Positions 53,502-61,641 of a stretch of DNA of 64,000 nt are shown here, one piece after another. A model generated the notes under the pieces. The model was not told the origin of the DNA, did no database searches, and saw nothing but the letters and a program-made list of their open reading frames with translations. The stretch lies in NCBI RefSeq assembly GCF_013364355.1, contig NZ_CP054931.1, positions 1,798,001-1,862,000 of the forward strand. Direction: 5' to 3'. Positions within the stretch are counted from its first letter, which is position 1; each line of letters starts with the position of its first letter. Made by a program: the position numbers and the translations under genes. This stretch comes from Stenotrophomonas sp. NA06056 (GTDB lineage Bacteria; Pseudomonadota; Gammaproteobacteria; Xanthomonadales; Xanthomonadaceae).

Positions 53502-54150
53502 TGCCGCTCTTTTCGCCGGGCGCAGCGGCCTTGGGCTTGGGAATCGGCGCGATCTCCACACGACGGTTGCGCGCGCGGCCATCTTCGTTGGCGTTCGAAC
53601 TGACCGGCTGCTCGCTGCCGAACGCAGCGGCGAACACCGCATCGGCCGGTACGCCATCGGCGATCAGGGTACGGGTCACGGTCAGCGAGCGCTGTGCCGA
53701 CAATTCCCAGTTGTCGGCGAAGCGGCGGTTGCCTTCGCGTACTGGCGCGTCATCGGTGAAGCCGCTGACCATCAGGATCTCTTCGCGGGTGCCCAGATAC
53801 GCAGCCAGCGGAGCGGCGAGGCTGCGCAGCAGCTCCTGGCCTTCCGGCTGCAACTGATCCGAGTTCAATGCGAACAGCACGCTACCGCTGATGCCGATGC
53901 GACCGTCGACCAGGGTCACACGGCCGGCGGCCAGCGGGCCTGCCAACGCCTGTTCCAGCGTCTGCAGGCGCTTGGCTTCGGCCTGGCGCTGCTTGACCTC
54001 CTGGTCCAGCCGCTGCGACAGCTCCAGCTGCACGGCCACCACACCGACCAGGATCAGCACGAACGCACCCAGCAGTACCGACATCAGATCGCCGAAGGCG
54101 GCCCAGATCGGGGTATGCGAGCCGCCATCGACCTCCAGCTCGTCGCTCAT
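53491..54150 (-). CDS. MotB/OmpA-like stator subunit
   Basis: A protein of 219 residues. The N-terminus PIWAAFGDLMSVLLGAFVLILVGVV is one transmembrane helix with an Asp (D21) in the position of the MotB proton-binding aspartate; a coiled-coil linker follows and an OmpA-family peptidoglycan-binding domain covers about 85-205 (GFTDDAPV, LSAQRSLTVTRTLI, NRRVEI). This is the architecture of MotB and ZorB, anchoring a proton-conducting stator to the wall. ATG 54150 overlaps the upstream DUF802 gene (ATGA). Partner is the DUF802 protein. Confidence 0.88.
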   Translation of the reverse strand: MSDELEVDGGSHTPIWAAFGDLMSVLLGAFVLILVGVVAVQLELSQRLDQEVKQRQAEAKRLQTLEQALAGPLAAGRVTLVDGRIGISGSVLFALNSDQLQPEGQELLRSLAAPLAAYLGTREEILMVSGFTDDAPVREGNRRFADNWELSAQRSLTVTRTLIADGVPADAVFAAAFGSEQPVSSNANEDGRARNRRVEIAPIPKPKAAAPGEKSGNGS

Positions 54151-56411
54151 GCGCTGCCGGCCTTGCCGCGGCGCGTGGCCAGCTGCTGCAGTTCTTCCAT
54201 CACCTGCTTCTGCGACAGCAGGCTGAGGTCGACCACCTCGCGCGCCTGTGCCACGTAGTACGCCAGCTGCTCATCGCTGCGCGCCAGCGAGGCATCCAAT
54301 GCACCGCCGATCTGTTCCAGGCGTCCCGACAACTCCGCCGAGGCGGCGCCGAACTGCTCGACCGCGGACCCGAAGGTGCCGGCCAGCTGACCCACCTCGC
54401 CGGCACTGCCGTTGAGCAGGGTGGCGATGCCATCGAGCTTGCCGGTCTCGGCGGTGATGTGGTCGGTGAAGCGGTTGCCGACGCGTTCCAGCAGTTCAGC
54501 TGAACCCCCGACCAGCGCGTCCACGGCAGTGCGCTGCTCGTGCGAGGCGTGGTTGATCGCCTCCAGCAGGGTCTGCACGGTGGCCAGCAGGTGACCACGC
54601 TCTTCCAGCATCGCGTTGTCGCGCACCAGACTTTCGGACAGGGTGCTGCGCAGCTCGTTGATGACCTCGGCGGCGGCCTTCGGCGCCTCGGCCGCGGTCT
54701 GCAGCAGGGTGGATACTTCGGCCAGCGTGGCGCTGGCCTGTGCGCGGCCGTTCTCGCCGATCTGCTGTGCGGTCTGCGCCAGCGTGTCGCACACCTGCTG
54801 TTGCTGTGTGGACAGGCGTTCGCCATCGGCCTGCAAGCGTTCGGCAAGGTCGGTCGAAATGGCCTGCAAGACGTCGCTCCAGCGCTGCAGGCGCTGTTCG
54901 TCGCCTGCCAACAGCTGGGCCTGCAACGCCGCGTGCGCCTGCTGCAGCTCGGTACTTACCGCGTCCCAACGCAGCTGGCGTTGCTGTTCGCGTGCATCCA
55001 GGCCCGCCTGCAGGTCGGCATGCGCCGTGGCGGTGGCGGCCTGCGCGGCCTGCCAGCCCTGCACGCGCTGCTGTTCGTGCTCCTGCAGCAACGACTGGCC
55101 GGCGGCGTGGCGCTCATCCAGCGCCTGCAGCAGCGTCTGCGCACGTTCGTCCAGATGGCTGCTGGCACGCTGCAGTGCCTGCTGCTGACGCTCGACCAGT
55201 TCACTGTTCAACGCATGCTGCTGTTCGGCAGCGGCGCGCCAGGCGTCGGCGTTGCCACTGGCGTCGGCCTGCAAGCGCTCGCCGATGCGCACCACCAGCG
55301 CTTCACCCTGCGCACTCTGGCCATCGCTGAACGCCTGCAGATGCTGGCGCAGTTCGGCAACCAGTGCCCGTTGTGCATCGGTCTGTTCGGACACCACTTT
55401 GGCCCAGCTGGCCTCGGTGGCCACGCGGCTGCGCTCGAAGCCCTCAGCCAGGCCGTTCAACTGCTGCTGTACGGCCTGTTCGACGCGCGAATGCAGCGCC
55501 TGGCCGTGGCTTGCCAGACCCGCCAGAGTGGTTTCTGCCATCGGCTGCAGCGCGCCCCCGATGGCGGCGGCACTGGCTTCGGCACCCTCGCGCAGCGACT
55601 GCTGCAGCGAGGTGGCCAGGCGTTCCTGCAATGCCTGGCTCTGCGTCAGGAACTCGGCCTGACCGGCCAGCAGGCGCTCATTGGCGGCCATGCTGTGCTG
55701 TTCGAAGCTGCTGGTCATCGCCTGCAGGCGATCGACCAGCGCAGGCAGCGCCGCAGACTGCGACTGCAGCAGGCGCAGCGACTCGGCACGCTGCCATGCC
55801 TGTGAATACGGGTGCAGGTCAGTGGCGATGGCACGGTCCAGCTGCTGCACCACCTGCAGGCGGTCGCGGCGCAGCAGCGCCGACAGCAGGCCCAGCATGG
55901 CCGAGCTGGCGACACCGGCGATGGACGTGCCGAAGGCGACGGCCAGGCCCTGTACCGGCGAGGCCAGCGAACCGCGGATGGCCGCCATGTCGGTAGCGCT
56001 CTGCAGGGCCAGGCCCGTGCCGCGCAGGGTGTCCATCATGCCCAGCAGCGTGCCGAGCATGCCCAGCAGCACCAGCAGGCCCACCAGATAGGGTGTCAGC
56101 ACCGGCGAGGGCAGGGCGGTGCGCTCGCCTTCCACGCGCAGGCGCACGGCATTGCGCAGGCCCAGCGGCACACGCTCCAGCCACGGTGCCAGGCTGTCCT
56201 GGGCCAGCGAAACATCATTCAGCGCCGCACGCAGGCCATTGCTGGCCTGCCGGTAGCGGAACAGCTCCACGCCGCCAGCGATATAGCAGGCCGCAATGAT
56301 CGCGGCCACGGCGGCACCCAGCGGGTGCACCGAGACATAGCCGACACCGATCCAGCACACGGCCAGCAGGCCAGCAAGGAAAACAAGGACGTGGAAAACA
56401 GTTCTGGACAT
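54147..56411 (-). CDS. DUF802 protein: MotA/ExbB-like channel with long coiled-coil tail
   Basis: A protein of 754 residues. Four hydrophobic segments lie at about 4-24, 29-48, 104-126 and 150-175. The last two match the MotA/TolQ/ExbB channel: LLGMLGTLLGMMDTLRG and SPVQGLAVAFGTSIAGVASSAML. Residues from about 190 to 740 are Gln/Ala/Glu-rich and heptad-like, a long cytoplasmic coiled coil. With the MotB-like neighbour it resembles a proton-driven stator, and its size and order recall ZorA of the Zorya defence system. No similarity by search has been tested. ATG 56411 was chosen as the first with the membrane-start pattern. Function unknown. Confidence 0.85.
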   Translation of the reverse strand: MSRTVFHVLVFLAGLLAVCWIGVGYVSVHPLGAAVAAIIAACYIAGGVELFRYRQASNGLRAALNDVSLAQDSLAPWLERVPLGLRNAVRLRVEGERTALPSPVLTPYLVGLLVLLGMLGTLLGMMDTLRGTGLALQSATDMAAIRGSLASPVQGLAVAFGTSIAGVASSAMLGLLSALLRRDRLQVVQQLDRAIATDLHPYSQAWQRAESLRLLQSQSAALPALVDRLQAMTSSFEQHSMAANERLLAGQAEFLTQSQALQERLATSLQQSLREGAEASAAAIGGALQPMAETTLAGLASHGQALHSRVEQAVQQQLNGLAEGFERSRVATEASWAKVVSEQTDAQRALVAELRQHLQAFSDGQSAQGEALVVRIGERLQADASGNADAWRAAAEQQHALNSELVERQQQALQRASSHLDERAQTLLQALDERHAAGQSLLQEHEQQRVQGWQAAQAATATAHADLQAGLDAREQQRQLRWDAVSTELQQAHAALQAQLLAGDEQRLQRWSDVLQAISTDLAERLQADGERLSTQQQQVCDTLAQTAQQIGENGRAQASATLAEVSTLLQTAAEAPKAAAEVINELRSTLSESLVRDNAMLEERGHLLATVQTLLEAINHASHEQRTAVDALVGGSAELLERVGNRFTDHITAETGKLDGIATLLNGSAGEVGQLAGTFGSAVEQFGAASAELSGRLEQIGGALDASLARSDEQLAYYVAQAREVVDLSLLSQKQVMEELQQLATRRGKAGSA

Positions 56412-56421
56412 GGTGTTCCGG

Positions 56422-57075
56422 TCAGTGTGAGCGCAGGGCAGCAAGCAGCCCCTGGATCGGGTGGAAGCGCAGTTGCAGCTCGGCGAGCAGCAGCGTACGC
56501 ATGTCGTGGCGGAAGGATGCGCGCCAGCCGGGCTGGCCGTGTACGCGTTCGAATCGGGCGCCCAGCACCGCTGGGGCAGTGGCAAGCAGGCTGTGCTCGC
56601 GTGGGCTCAAGGTCTGTTCCATCACTGCATCAACCTCGGCCAGTCGCGCCAGCTCCGGCGACGCAAGTGCCAGCTGGTCGCGCAGGCGCCCACGCAGGCG
56701 GCCGGCAGCCGTCTGGATGGCCTGTTGCAGCACCCGGTAGCGCTGCCGCAACGAGGCGAAGTTGGGCGCGGCCGCGGCCTCGGCCAGATCCAGCAGGCGC
56801 TCGGCCTCGGCATCCTCGCTCAGCGAGGCCAACAGGCTCGCTTCGGCCTGGGCGCAGTCGGCCAGCAGATCATCCAGTGCTTCGGCGGCCTCGGCCGGTT
56901 CAGCCAGGCGGCCATCCAGCGCCCCGGCCAGGGCCACGGCACGGCTCCAATCCACCCACTGGCCGAGGCGATCGGTCAGGGCGGGACTGGAGGCCGGCAT
57001 CGCGCCGTCGCTGAGACGGGCGAGCAGACGGAGGAAGTCCGGTCCACCCAGGACCGGCTGCGCTGCGTTCGCCAT
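56422..57075 (-). CDS. DUF3348 protein of the DUF802 operon
   Basis: A cytoplasmic, helix-rich protein of 217 residues, first in the operon and 10 bp before the DUF802 gene. The N-terminus FLRLLARLSDGAMPASSPALTDRLGQWVDWSRAVAL is the DUF3348 hallmark. Role is unknown; a regulator or cytoplasmic adaptor of the putative stator is plausible. ATG 57075 (MANAAQPVLGG) rather than 57093. Divergent from the M14 gene. Confidence 0.82.
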   Translation of the reverse strand: MANAAQPVLGGPDFLRLLARLSDGAMPASSPALTDRLGQWVDWSRAVALAGALDGRLAEPAEAAEALDDLLADCAQAEASLLASLSEDAEAERLLDLAEAAAAPNFASLRQRYRVLQQAIQTAAGRLRGRLRDQLALASPELARLAEVDAVMEQTLSPREHSLLATAPAVLGARFERVHGQPGWRASFRHDMRTLLLAELQLRFHPIQGLLAALRSH

Positions 57076-57219
57076 CAAGGGGGTGGGGGCCAAAAACCGT
57101 TGATTTTACAACCAGATGAGGCAGTCCGTATGAAGGCGGGGCGGATGCCCAGCAAGGATCGGGCCGCAAGGCTTAAAATGGTCGGCTGTACCACCGTACC
57201 CCGACTTCTGGAGCTTGAG

Positions 57220-58137
57220 ATGACCGTTGCGCAGTTCTACCCGATCGGCACCCCCGGACAGCCTTGGGGCGACGCCGAACGAGCGCAGTGGCGGGCCCGC
57301 CAGCAGCGGCAGCGCAGCTACCACGAGGACGTGGTGACCGCGCTGGAACGGCTGGACGAGCGCTTCGACGTGGTCCAGTACGGCCAGCTTGACTATGCCC
57401 CGGACCACTACCCGCTGTTTGCGGTGGTGAACCACGACTGGAACCCGGCCCTGCCGACCGCGCTGGTCACCGGCGGCGTGCATGGCTACGAAACCAGCGG
57501 CGTGCATGGCGCCCTGCAGTTCCTGGAACAGCATGCCGAGCGTTACCTGGGCCGCTTCAACCTGATCGTGGCCCCGTGCGTGAGCCCGTGGGGCTACGAG
57601 CGCATCCAGCGCTGGAATCCCAATGCCATCGACCCCAACCGCAGCTTCCGTGACGGCGGCTTGATCGAGGAGGCCGCCTCGCTGATGCGCTGGGTGGCCG
57701 AACGCAAGGCCAACATCCGGGTCCACCTGGACCTGCACGAAACCACCGACAGTGACCTGCACGAGTTCGACCCGGCCCGTTGCGCCCGCGATGGCAAGCC
57801 GTTCGAGCGCGACACCATTCCCGATGGCTTCTATGTGATCGGCAACAGCGAAGACCCGCAGCACGACTTCCAGAAGGCGCTGATCGCCGCCGTGGCCCCG
57901 ATCACCCACATTGCCCCGGCCGATGCCGAAGGCAATCTGGTGGGCATGCCGCTGCAGTCGCCGGGCGTGGTGTGGGGCGAGTCGCGTTCCATCGGTGCAT
58001 GTGCCGGCTTCACCGATGCGCTGTATGCCACCACCACCGAGGTGTACCCGGACAGCCCGCGCACCAATCCGCAGGAATGCAGCGACGCCCAGGTGGCAGC
58101 GGTGTGTGCGGGGTTGGATTTCGCCCTGGCCAATTGA
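57220..58137 (+). CDS. M14-family zinc carboxypeptidase (paralogue 2)
   Basis: A cytoplasmic enzyme of 305 residues that shares with the 7047 gene the YPIGTPGQPWG start, ligands H88 and E91 (GGVHGYET), the DLHET histidine, NPNAIDPNRSF and TTTEVYPDSP. Differences are clustered in the middle. GGAG lies six bases upstream of ATG 57220. Two copies in one 51-kb span suggest a duplication with distinct substrates. Substrate unknown. Confidence 0.88.
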   Translation: MTVAQFYPIGTPGQPWGDAERAQWRARQQRQRSYHEDVVTALERLDERFDVVQYGQLDYAPDHYPLFAVVNHDWNPALPTALVTGGVHGYETSGVHGALQFLEQHAERYLGRFNLIVAPCVSPWGYERIQRWNPNAIDPNRSFRDGGLIEEAASLMRWVAERKANIRVHLDLHETTDSDLHEFDPARCARDGKPFERDTIPDGFYVIGNSEDPQHDFQKALIAAVAPITHIAPADAEGNLVGMPLQSPGVVWGESRSIGACAGFTDALYATTTEVYPDSPRTNPQECSDAQVAAVCAGLDFALAN

Positions 58138-58381
58138 TGGCGTGCTGAACAGCCGGGCCTGCACTCGGCTGCTTCGGCGGGGCCCTGGATCAGCCGATGC
58201 CTTCGGCCCGCGCGCGCGAAGGTGGGCGCACCCGACACCCCGTCGGGCAATCTGCGGCAGCGCGTACCCTATCAGGGCAGTGCCATCTGAGGAGGGCTTT
58301 TGCGGATTCCTGGCCGGCACGGCTGTTGAGCGGACGGTTGAAGGCCGACGGGCCGGCCAATGCGCGGCACTTGAGGAGACA

Positions 58382-59449
58382 TCACCAGTGGCTTCTGACC
58401 AGCCACCGCATGTATTCCGAGGCAGCGACCGGATGGAGCTCATGCCGGACCCGAGCCTCGAAGAATAGGGCGCACAGGCCAGGGAAGGTGGTGGGTACTA
58501 GGCGGTAGCTGTCCTGATTGGATATCCATTCGAGAAAGCCACTGGACTCCAGCTCGTTCAAAACGTCATGAACCTCCATTGGTTCCCGGGTATCCACATC
58601 TTCGACTTCGGAGAAGTCTTCATCAGCATCTTCTTCCTGGTCTACCGCGAGGAGTTCGGAGTCATGCTCATCGTCATCGTCTGACGAGGCGTGGTCCTCT
58701 TCATTCTCCTCTTCAACGTCCTGCACGAAATCTTCAAGAGCTGCGGCAACTTCTTCGCGGGAGATATGTTCTCCGTCGGACAACGCGCTGGCAAGGTGCT
58801 TAAGGACGAACAATGACGCTGCGGGGTGCAAGTCCACCACTTCCGTGCGCGCGGCTTTCAGGATTTCGTCGTCTCTGCACAGGAACAGTGTACAAAATGC
58901 GTCAACCTCGGCGTCGCTGAGCCCAAGTGCTGCAGCGCAGGCACGCGAATCCAGGACCTTGATGGGCAGCAGCTTCTTTGCCCCGATCAGCTCTGCGCTG
59001 ATTCCCTGCACCAATGCCTGGTGCTCGGTTTGATCGAAGCAACAAAGGACCCACCATTCATCAACAATCGACGATGCCTCAAAAGCCTGTCGTTTGAGGG
59101 TGCCAATCATTGATTCCTGACCTGCTTTCTTCTTCTTGTCGCGTTGGGCTTCCAGCTCTCCCTTGACTTGCAGGCCCAACTTCCAGCTTTTGCCGTGGTG
59201 ATCATCCGCGCGCAACAGAATGTCAACGCCCTGGTCCCTGATGTGCTGGGTCGCGTGTACATCGAACCCATAGCGCCTGAAGGATTCCAGCATTGCATCG
59301 ATTCGGCTCGTCCACTCCTCAACCAGCCAGTCGTGCTTGGCTTTCTCATCAACGAAGAACCTTCTGGTGTCGGCAGCGGTCGTGCCGCGACGCCTCACAA
59401 TCTCGGCAAGCAGGTCAATGGGTGAGTACTGGTCACTGGTTATTCTCAC
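58382..59449 (-). CDS. PD-(D/E)XK-like restriction endonuclease-fold protein
   Basis: A protein of 355 residues. The motif GVDILLRADDHHGKSWKLGLQVKGE (about residues 65-90) fits the PD-(D/E)XK core, D...QxK, of Mrr-like and homing nucleases. A very acidic stretch (DVEEENEEDHASSDDDDEHDSELL) lies near residue 245 and a domain ending in RWLVRSHW follows. By eye the gene is much poorer in GC than its neighbours, so acquisition is likely. The start is GTG at 59449, preceded by GAGAG. The frame is open further upstream to 59917 without protein-like sequence. Defence role is inference. Confidence 0.72.
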   Translation of the reverse strand: MRITSDQYSPIDLLAEIVRRRGTTAADTRRFFVDEKAKHDWLVEEWTSRIDAMLESFRRYGFDVHATQHIRDQGVDILLRADDHHGKSWKLGLQVKGELEAQRDKKKKAGQESMIGTLKRQAFEASSIVDEWWVLCCFDQTEHQALVQGISAELIGAKKLLPIKVLDSRACAAALGLSDAEVDAFCTLFLCRDDEILKAARTEVVDLHPAASLFVLKHLASALSDGEHISREEVAAALEDFVQDVEEENEEDHASSDDDDEHDSELLAVDQEEDADEDFSEVEDVDTREPMEVHDVLNELESSGFLEWISNQDSYRLVPTTFPGLCALFFEARVRHELHPVAASEYMRWLVRSHW

Positions 59450-59633
59450 TGTTCTCTCTCGGCATGATTGCTTGCATCGCACTGTCTGGCGCACAGACCG
59501 GGCGTGCGGGTGAAGTTCGATATGGAACTGTGCTTCCGCATGTTCGCGCCGCGAAGTTGATGCAAAATGCTTTGCGCAGCAAACATGGCTGGGATTGCGA
59601 TTTCGGATCTGGGAATGCCGGCAATCAAGGGCC

Positions 59634-60044
59634 TCAGCGGTAACGTCTGGTCCACATTTGACCAGTCTGCCTTGATCGGTGCGCTTGGAAAACTGCCCAA
59701 GCCTTCCGGGGATTCGCTGGAACGGGGAATGCTCCAATCTGCAATCCTTGGGCTCTATCTGGCCTACACCGGGATGAATCAAATGCCCCCCATGATCCAT
59801 GCAAATGCCCCTCATGATCCATGCAGGCGCGGCTGGCCTCAAGCGATTCCAGGACTCTCTGGGTATCCACGTCAAGCGGGAGCTCCCCTTCGCAGTGGAC
59901 GTTCTGGATAAGGTCATGTGCAGCGGACACCAGTGCGGCAGCAGAGCGTGCCGCGAAAAAGTGGCCTATCGGGGGATACACCTTGTACTCGATCTGCAGC
60001 AGCACCATGGCATCCATGAGTCTTGATTTCGACAATTCTCGCAT
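59634..60044 (-). CDS. Hypothetical protein with 22-bp tandem repeat in its 3' half
   Basis: From ATG 60044 a frame of 136 residues begins with protein-like sequence MRELSKSRLMDAMVLLQIEYKVYPPIGHFFAARSAAALVSAAHDLI and LDVDTQRVLESLEASRA. It then runs through a 22-bp tandem repeat and on to sequence that looks non-coding. With one repeat copy it would be in frame with the long open region continuous with the nuclease gene. No RBS is strong; the gene may be broken or end naturally near the repeat. Family not recognised. Confidence 0.4.
   Translation of the reverse strand: MRELSKSRLMDAMVLLQIEYKVYPPIGHFFAARSAAALVSAAHDLIQNVHCEGELPLDVDTQRVLESLEASRACMDHEGHLHGSWGAFDSSRCRPDRAQGLQIGAFPVPANPRKAWAVFQAHRSRQTGQMWTRRYR
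59781..59824. repeat. 22-bp tandem duplication
   Basis: Two adjacent units (59781-59802 and 59803-59824) share AAATGCCCC and CATGATCCATGC and differ at one base. The length is not a multiple of three, so copy number alters the reading frame. Confidence 0.9.
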
Positions 60045-60095
60045 TTGCCGACATCTATCAGGATGAGTCGAGTTGTCAGCTTCGTTTGGCGCCAA

Positions 60096-60719
60096 TTTGA
60101 TGTCTACCGATCAAGTCGATTGAGTCCAGCCATCCGCAATCGGACCAAAGAGTGTTTGCATCGTGCACGCCGGCGAGCTTCCATCTCGCCGGCCTTCGAC
60201 TGCCAGCAACCGGAGTACACCGCGCGAGCCACGCTCAACCGTCCGGCCGCATCCGCGCACTCACCTGTTCGGTCAATGCCAGGCGTGCAGATAGGAATGA
60301 TCAGATCCGTTCATGGCAAGGCTCCGTGCAACGCAATCGGTAGCCGCCGCACAAGAGGTGGCTGACGGTACGAGGTTCGAACTCCGGGTTGATCTCAAGC
60401 CGGCGGGCACAGGGCCCCCACGCACGGCCCGCCATAGCCGGCAGACGGATTGCCGGCCGGTGCCACGAAGGTGACGCCGGCTGGCAAGCGTAAACAACGC
60501 ATGGAGCATCGTAAGTCGATGGCGGCAGGGAGAGACCTTCGGGACGGACTGGTGCGGACCACGGCCCGCACCCACCACGGTCCAATCTCATCCAGGTCCG
60601 CGCCCGTCCAGGTCCCACACTCCCCAAGCGCCGGCCACAGGGGGGGGCGACGCCTGTTGACGTTCCCAGCCACCGAGCGCAGGCTTGCCCAGCACGTTTC
60701 CTAAACACAAAGGAGACTT
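60096..60719. other. Gene-poor stretch before the membrane protein gene
   Basis: No reading frame here looks like a real protein. It holds a GTGCGGACCACGGCCCGCAC repeat copy at 60552-60571 and a tRNA T-arm-like GGTTCGAACTCC near 60374, without a tRNA body. Confidence 0.5.
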
Positions 60720-61049
60720 ATGACAGCCACCGCGTCACTGCACCCCTCGCCCGAAACCCAAGGCCGTTCACGCCTCTGGAACGTCTTCTGGCTGCAAGGG
60801 GTCATTCCCAGCAACATTCTCTGGGCCGTTGCCCTCTGGGCCCTGGCCAACCAGCGCACCACGCTGGTGCTGGCGACGTTCGCCGTGCTGCTGCTCTATA
60901 CCGGCTGGATCATTCCGGCGGTCTGGCGAGCGGCACCCACCGCGCGCACCCCGAACCTGGGCGTTGCCGCGCGCGGGCTGACCGTGGCCTGGGGCCTGAA
61001 TACGGTACTGGTGATTTTCTTCCTGACCCTGCAGCTGGTGGCTCAATAG
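60720..61049 (+). CDS. Small inner-membrane protein of unknown function
   Basis: A protein of 109 residues with three hydrophobic segments (about 26-45, 47-68 and 85-106). AAAGGAG precedes the ATG, so translation is well supported. No motif is recognised. Its stop overlaps the convergent hypothetical gene by seven bases. It may be related to the nearby respiratory/molybdenum functions, but nothing in the sequence shows it. Confidence 0.75.
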   Translation: MTATASLHPSPETQGRSRLWNVFWLQGVIPSNILWAVALWALANQRTTLVLATFAVLLLYTGWIIPAVWRAAPTARTPNLGVAARGLTVAWGLNTVLVIFFLTLQLVAQ

Positions 61050-61447
61050 AACTGGATCGGCTCGCCGCTGCGGTCGAAGGCGGCGAAGCGGCCGATCTGG
61101 CCATCGTTGATGGCGTTGACCATCAGTCGCAGCGGACGGGTGGCCTCGTCGGTGGTGGGGGCGAAGCCTGCACGTCCATCCATTGCTGCCACGAACACCA
61201 TGTCCCACTCCACGCCGGTGGTGGTGGACTCGCTGGCCAACGCCTGGAAGCTGGGGACTTCAACGGGCAGCTTGTCCACGCACAACACCGGCGACAGGGT
61301 GCCGCCTTCGCGGCGGTCGTGCCGGTCACGCTGGTCGTCGGTGGGCGATTCGGGCAGGTCGGCGCGGGCGAACACGAACAGCAGGCGTTGCGGTTCGGCC
61401 TGCTCGCTGGCGGCCTGCAGCAATTGCTGGAAATCGTTCATCATCAT
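61043..61447 (-). CDS. Conserved hypothetical protein
   Basis: A cytoplasmic protein of 134 residues with no membrane segment. Core: FQQLLQAASEQAEPQRLLFVFARADLP, LSPVLCVDKLPVEVPSFQAL and DMVFVAAMDGRAGFAP. Homologues carry a misleading 'ribonucleotide reductase subunit alpha' label in some databases; the sequence has no such features. The start is one of three adjacent ATGs (61447, 61444, 61441). Function unknown. Confidence 0.75.
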   Translation of the reverse strand: MMMNDFQQLLQAASEQAEPQRLLFVFARADLPESPTDDQRDRHDRREGGTLSPVLCVDKLPVEVPSFQALASESTTTGVEWDMVFVAAMDGRAGFAPTTDEATRPLRLMVNAINDGQIGRFAAFDRSGEPIQFY

Positions 61448-61520
61448 GATGGCTGTCACACGCAGATGGCACGGAAAGCCGCATGCTGCCATAACGCCCG
61501 CGCAGCGTGGCCGGTGGCGA

Positions 61521-61534
61521 TTGATTTAAGTCAT
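61521..61534 (+). promoter_or_regulatory. Anr/FNR box upstream of moaA
   Basis: TTGATTTAAGTCAT matches the TTGAT-N4-GTCAA site except at the last base. A weak -10 TAGGCT lies at 61557-61562, placing the box near -41.5 for activation. Fits anaerobic control of molybdenum cofactor synthesis. Confidence 0.7.
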
Positions 61535-61641
61535 CCCGTTGCCAATGCGTGCCGCGTAGGCTGGCGTCAGTCTCAGCAGGCGAGGGTATCCGGGCCGTTC
61601 CGGGCACAGGCAAGACGGTGGAACAACAAGGTGGACCAGCC

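Noticed and set aside
60366..60400. Possible tRNA gene or attachment site at GGTTCGAACTCC
   Set aside because: Only a T-arm-like segment is present; no acceptor stem, anticodon arm or CCA end could be folded by eye.
60301..60708. A minus-strand frame of 135 codons
   Set aside because: No RBS, atypical composition and overlap with a repeat copy; not supported as a gene.
61043..61447. 'Ribonucleotide reductase subunit alpha' as the product name
   Set aside because: The 134-residue protein has no catalytic cysteines or fold motifs of NrdA; a true nrdA is at 21436.
61535..61641. A molybdenum-cofactor riboswitch in the moaA leader
   Set aside because: The leader is short and the conserved Moco motif blocks could not be found by eye.
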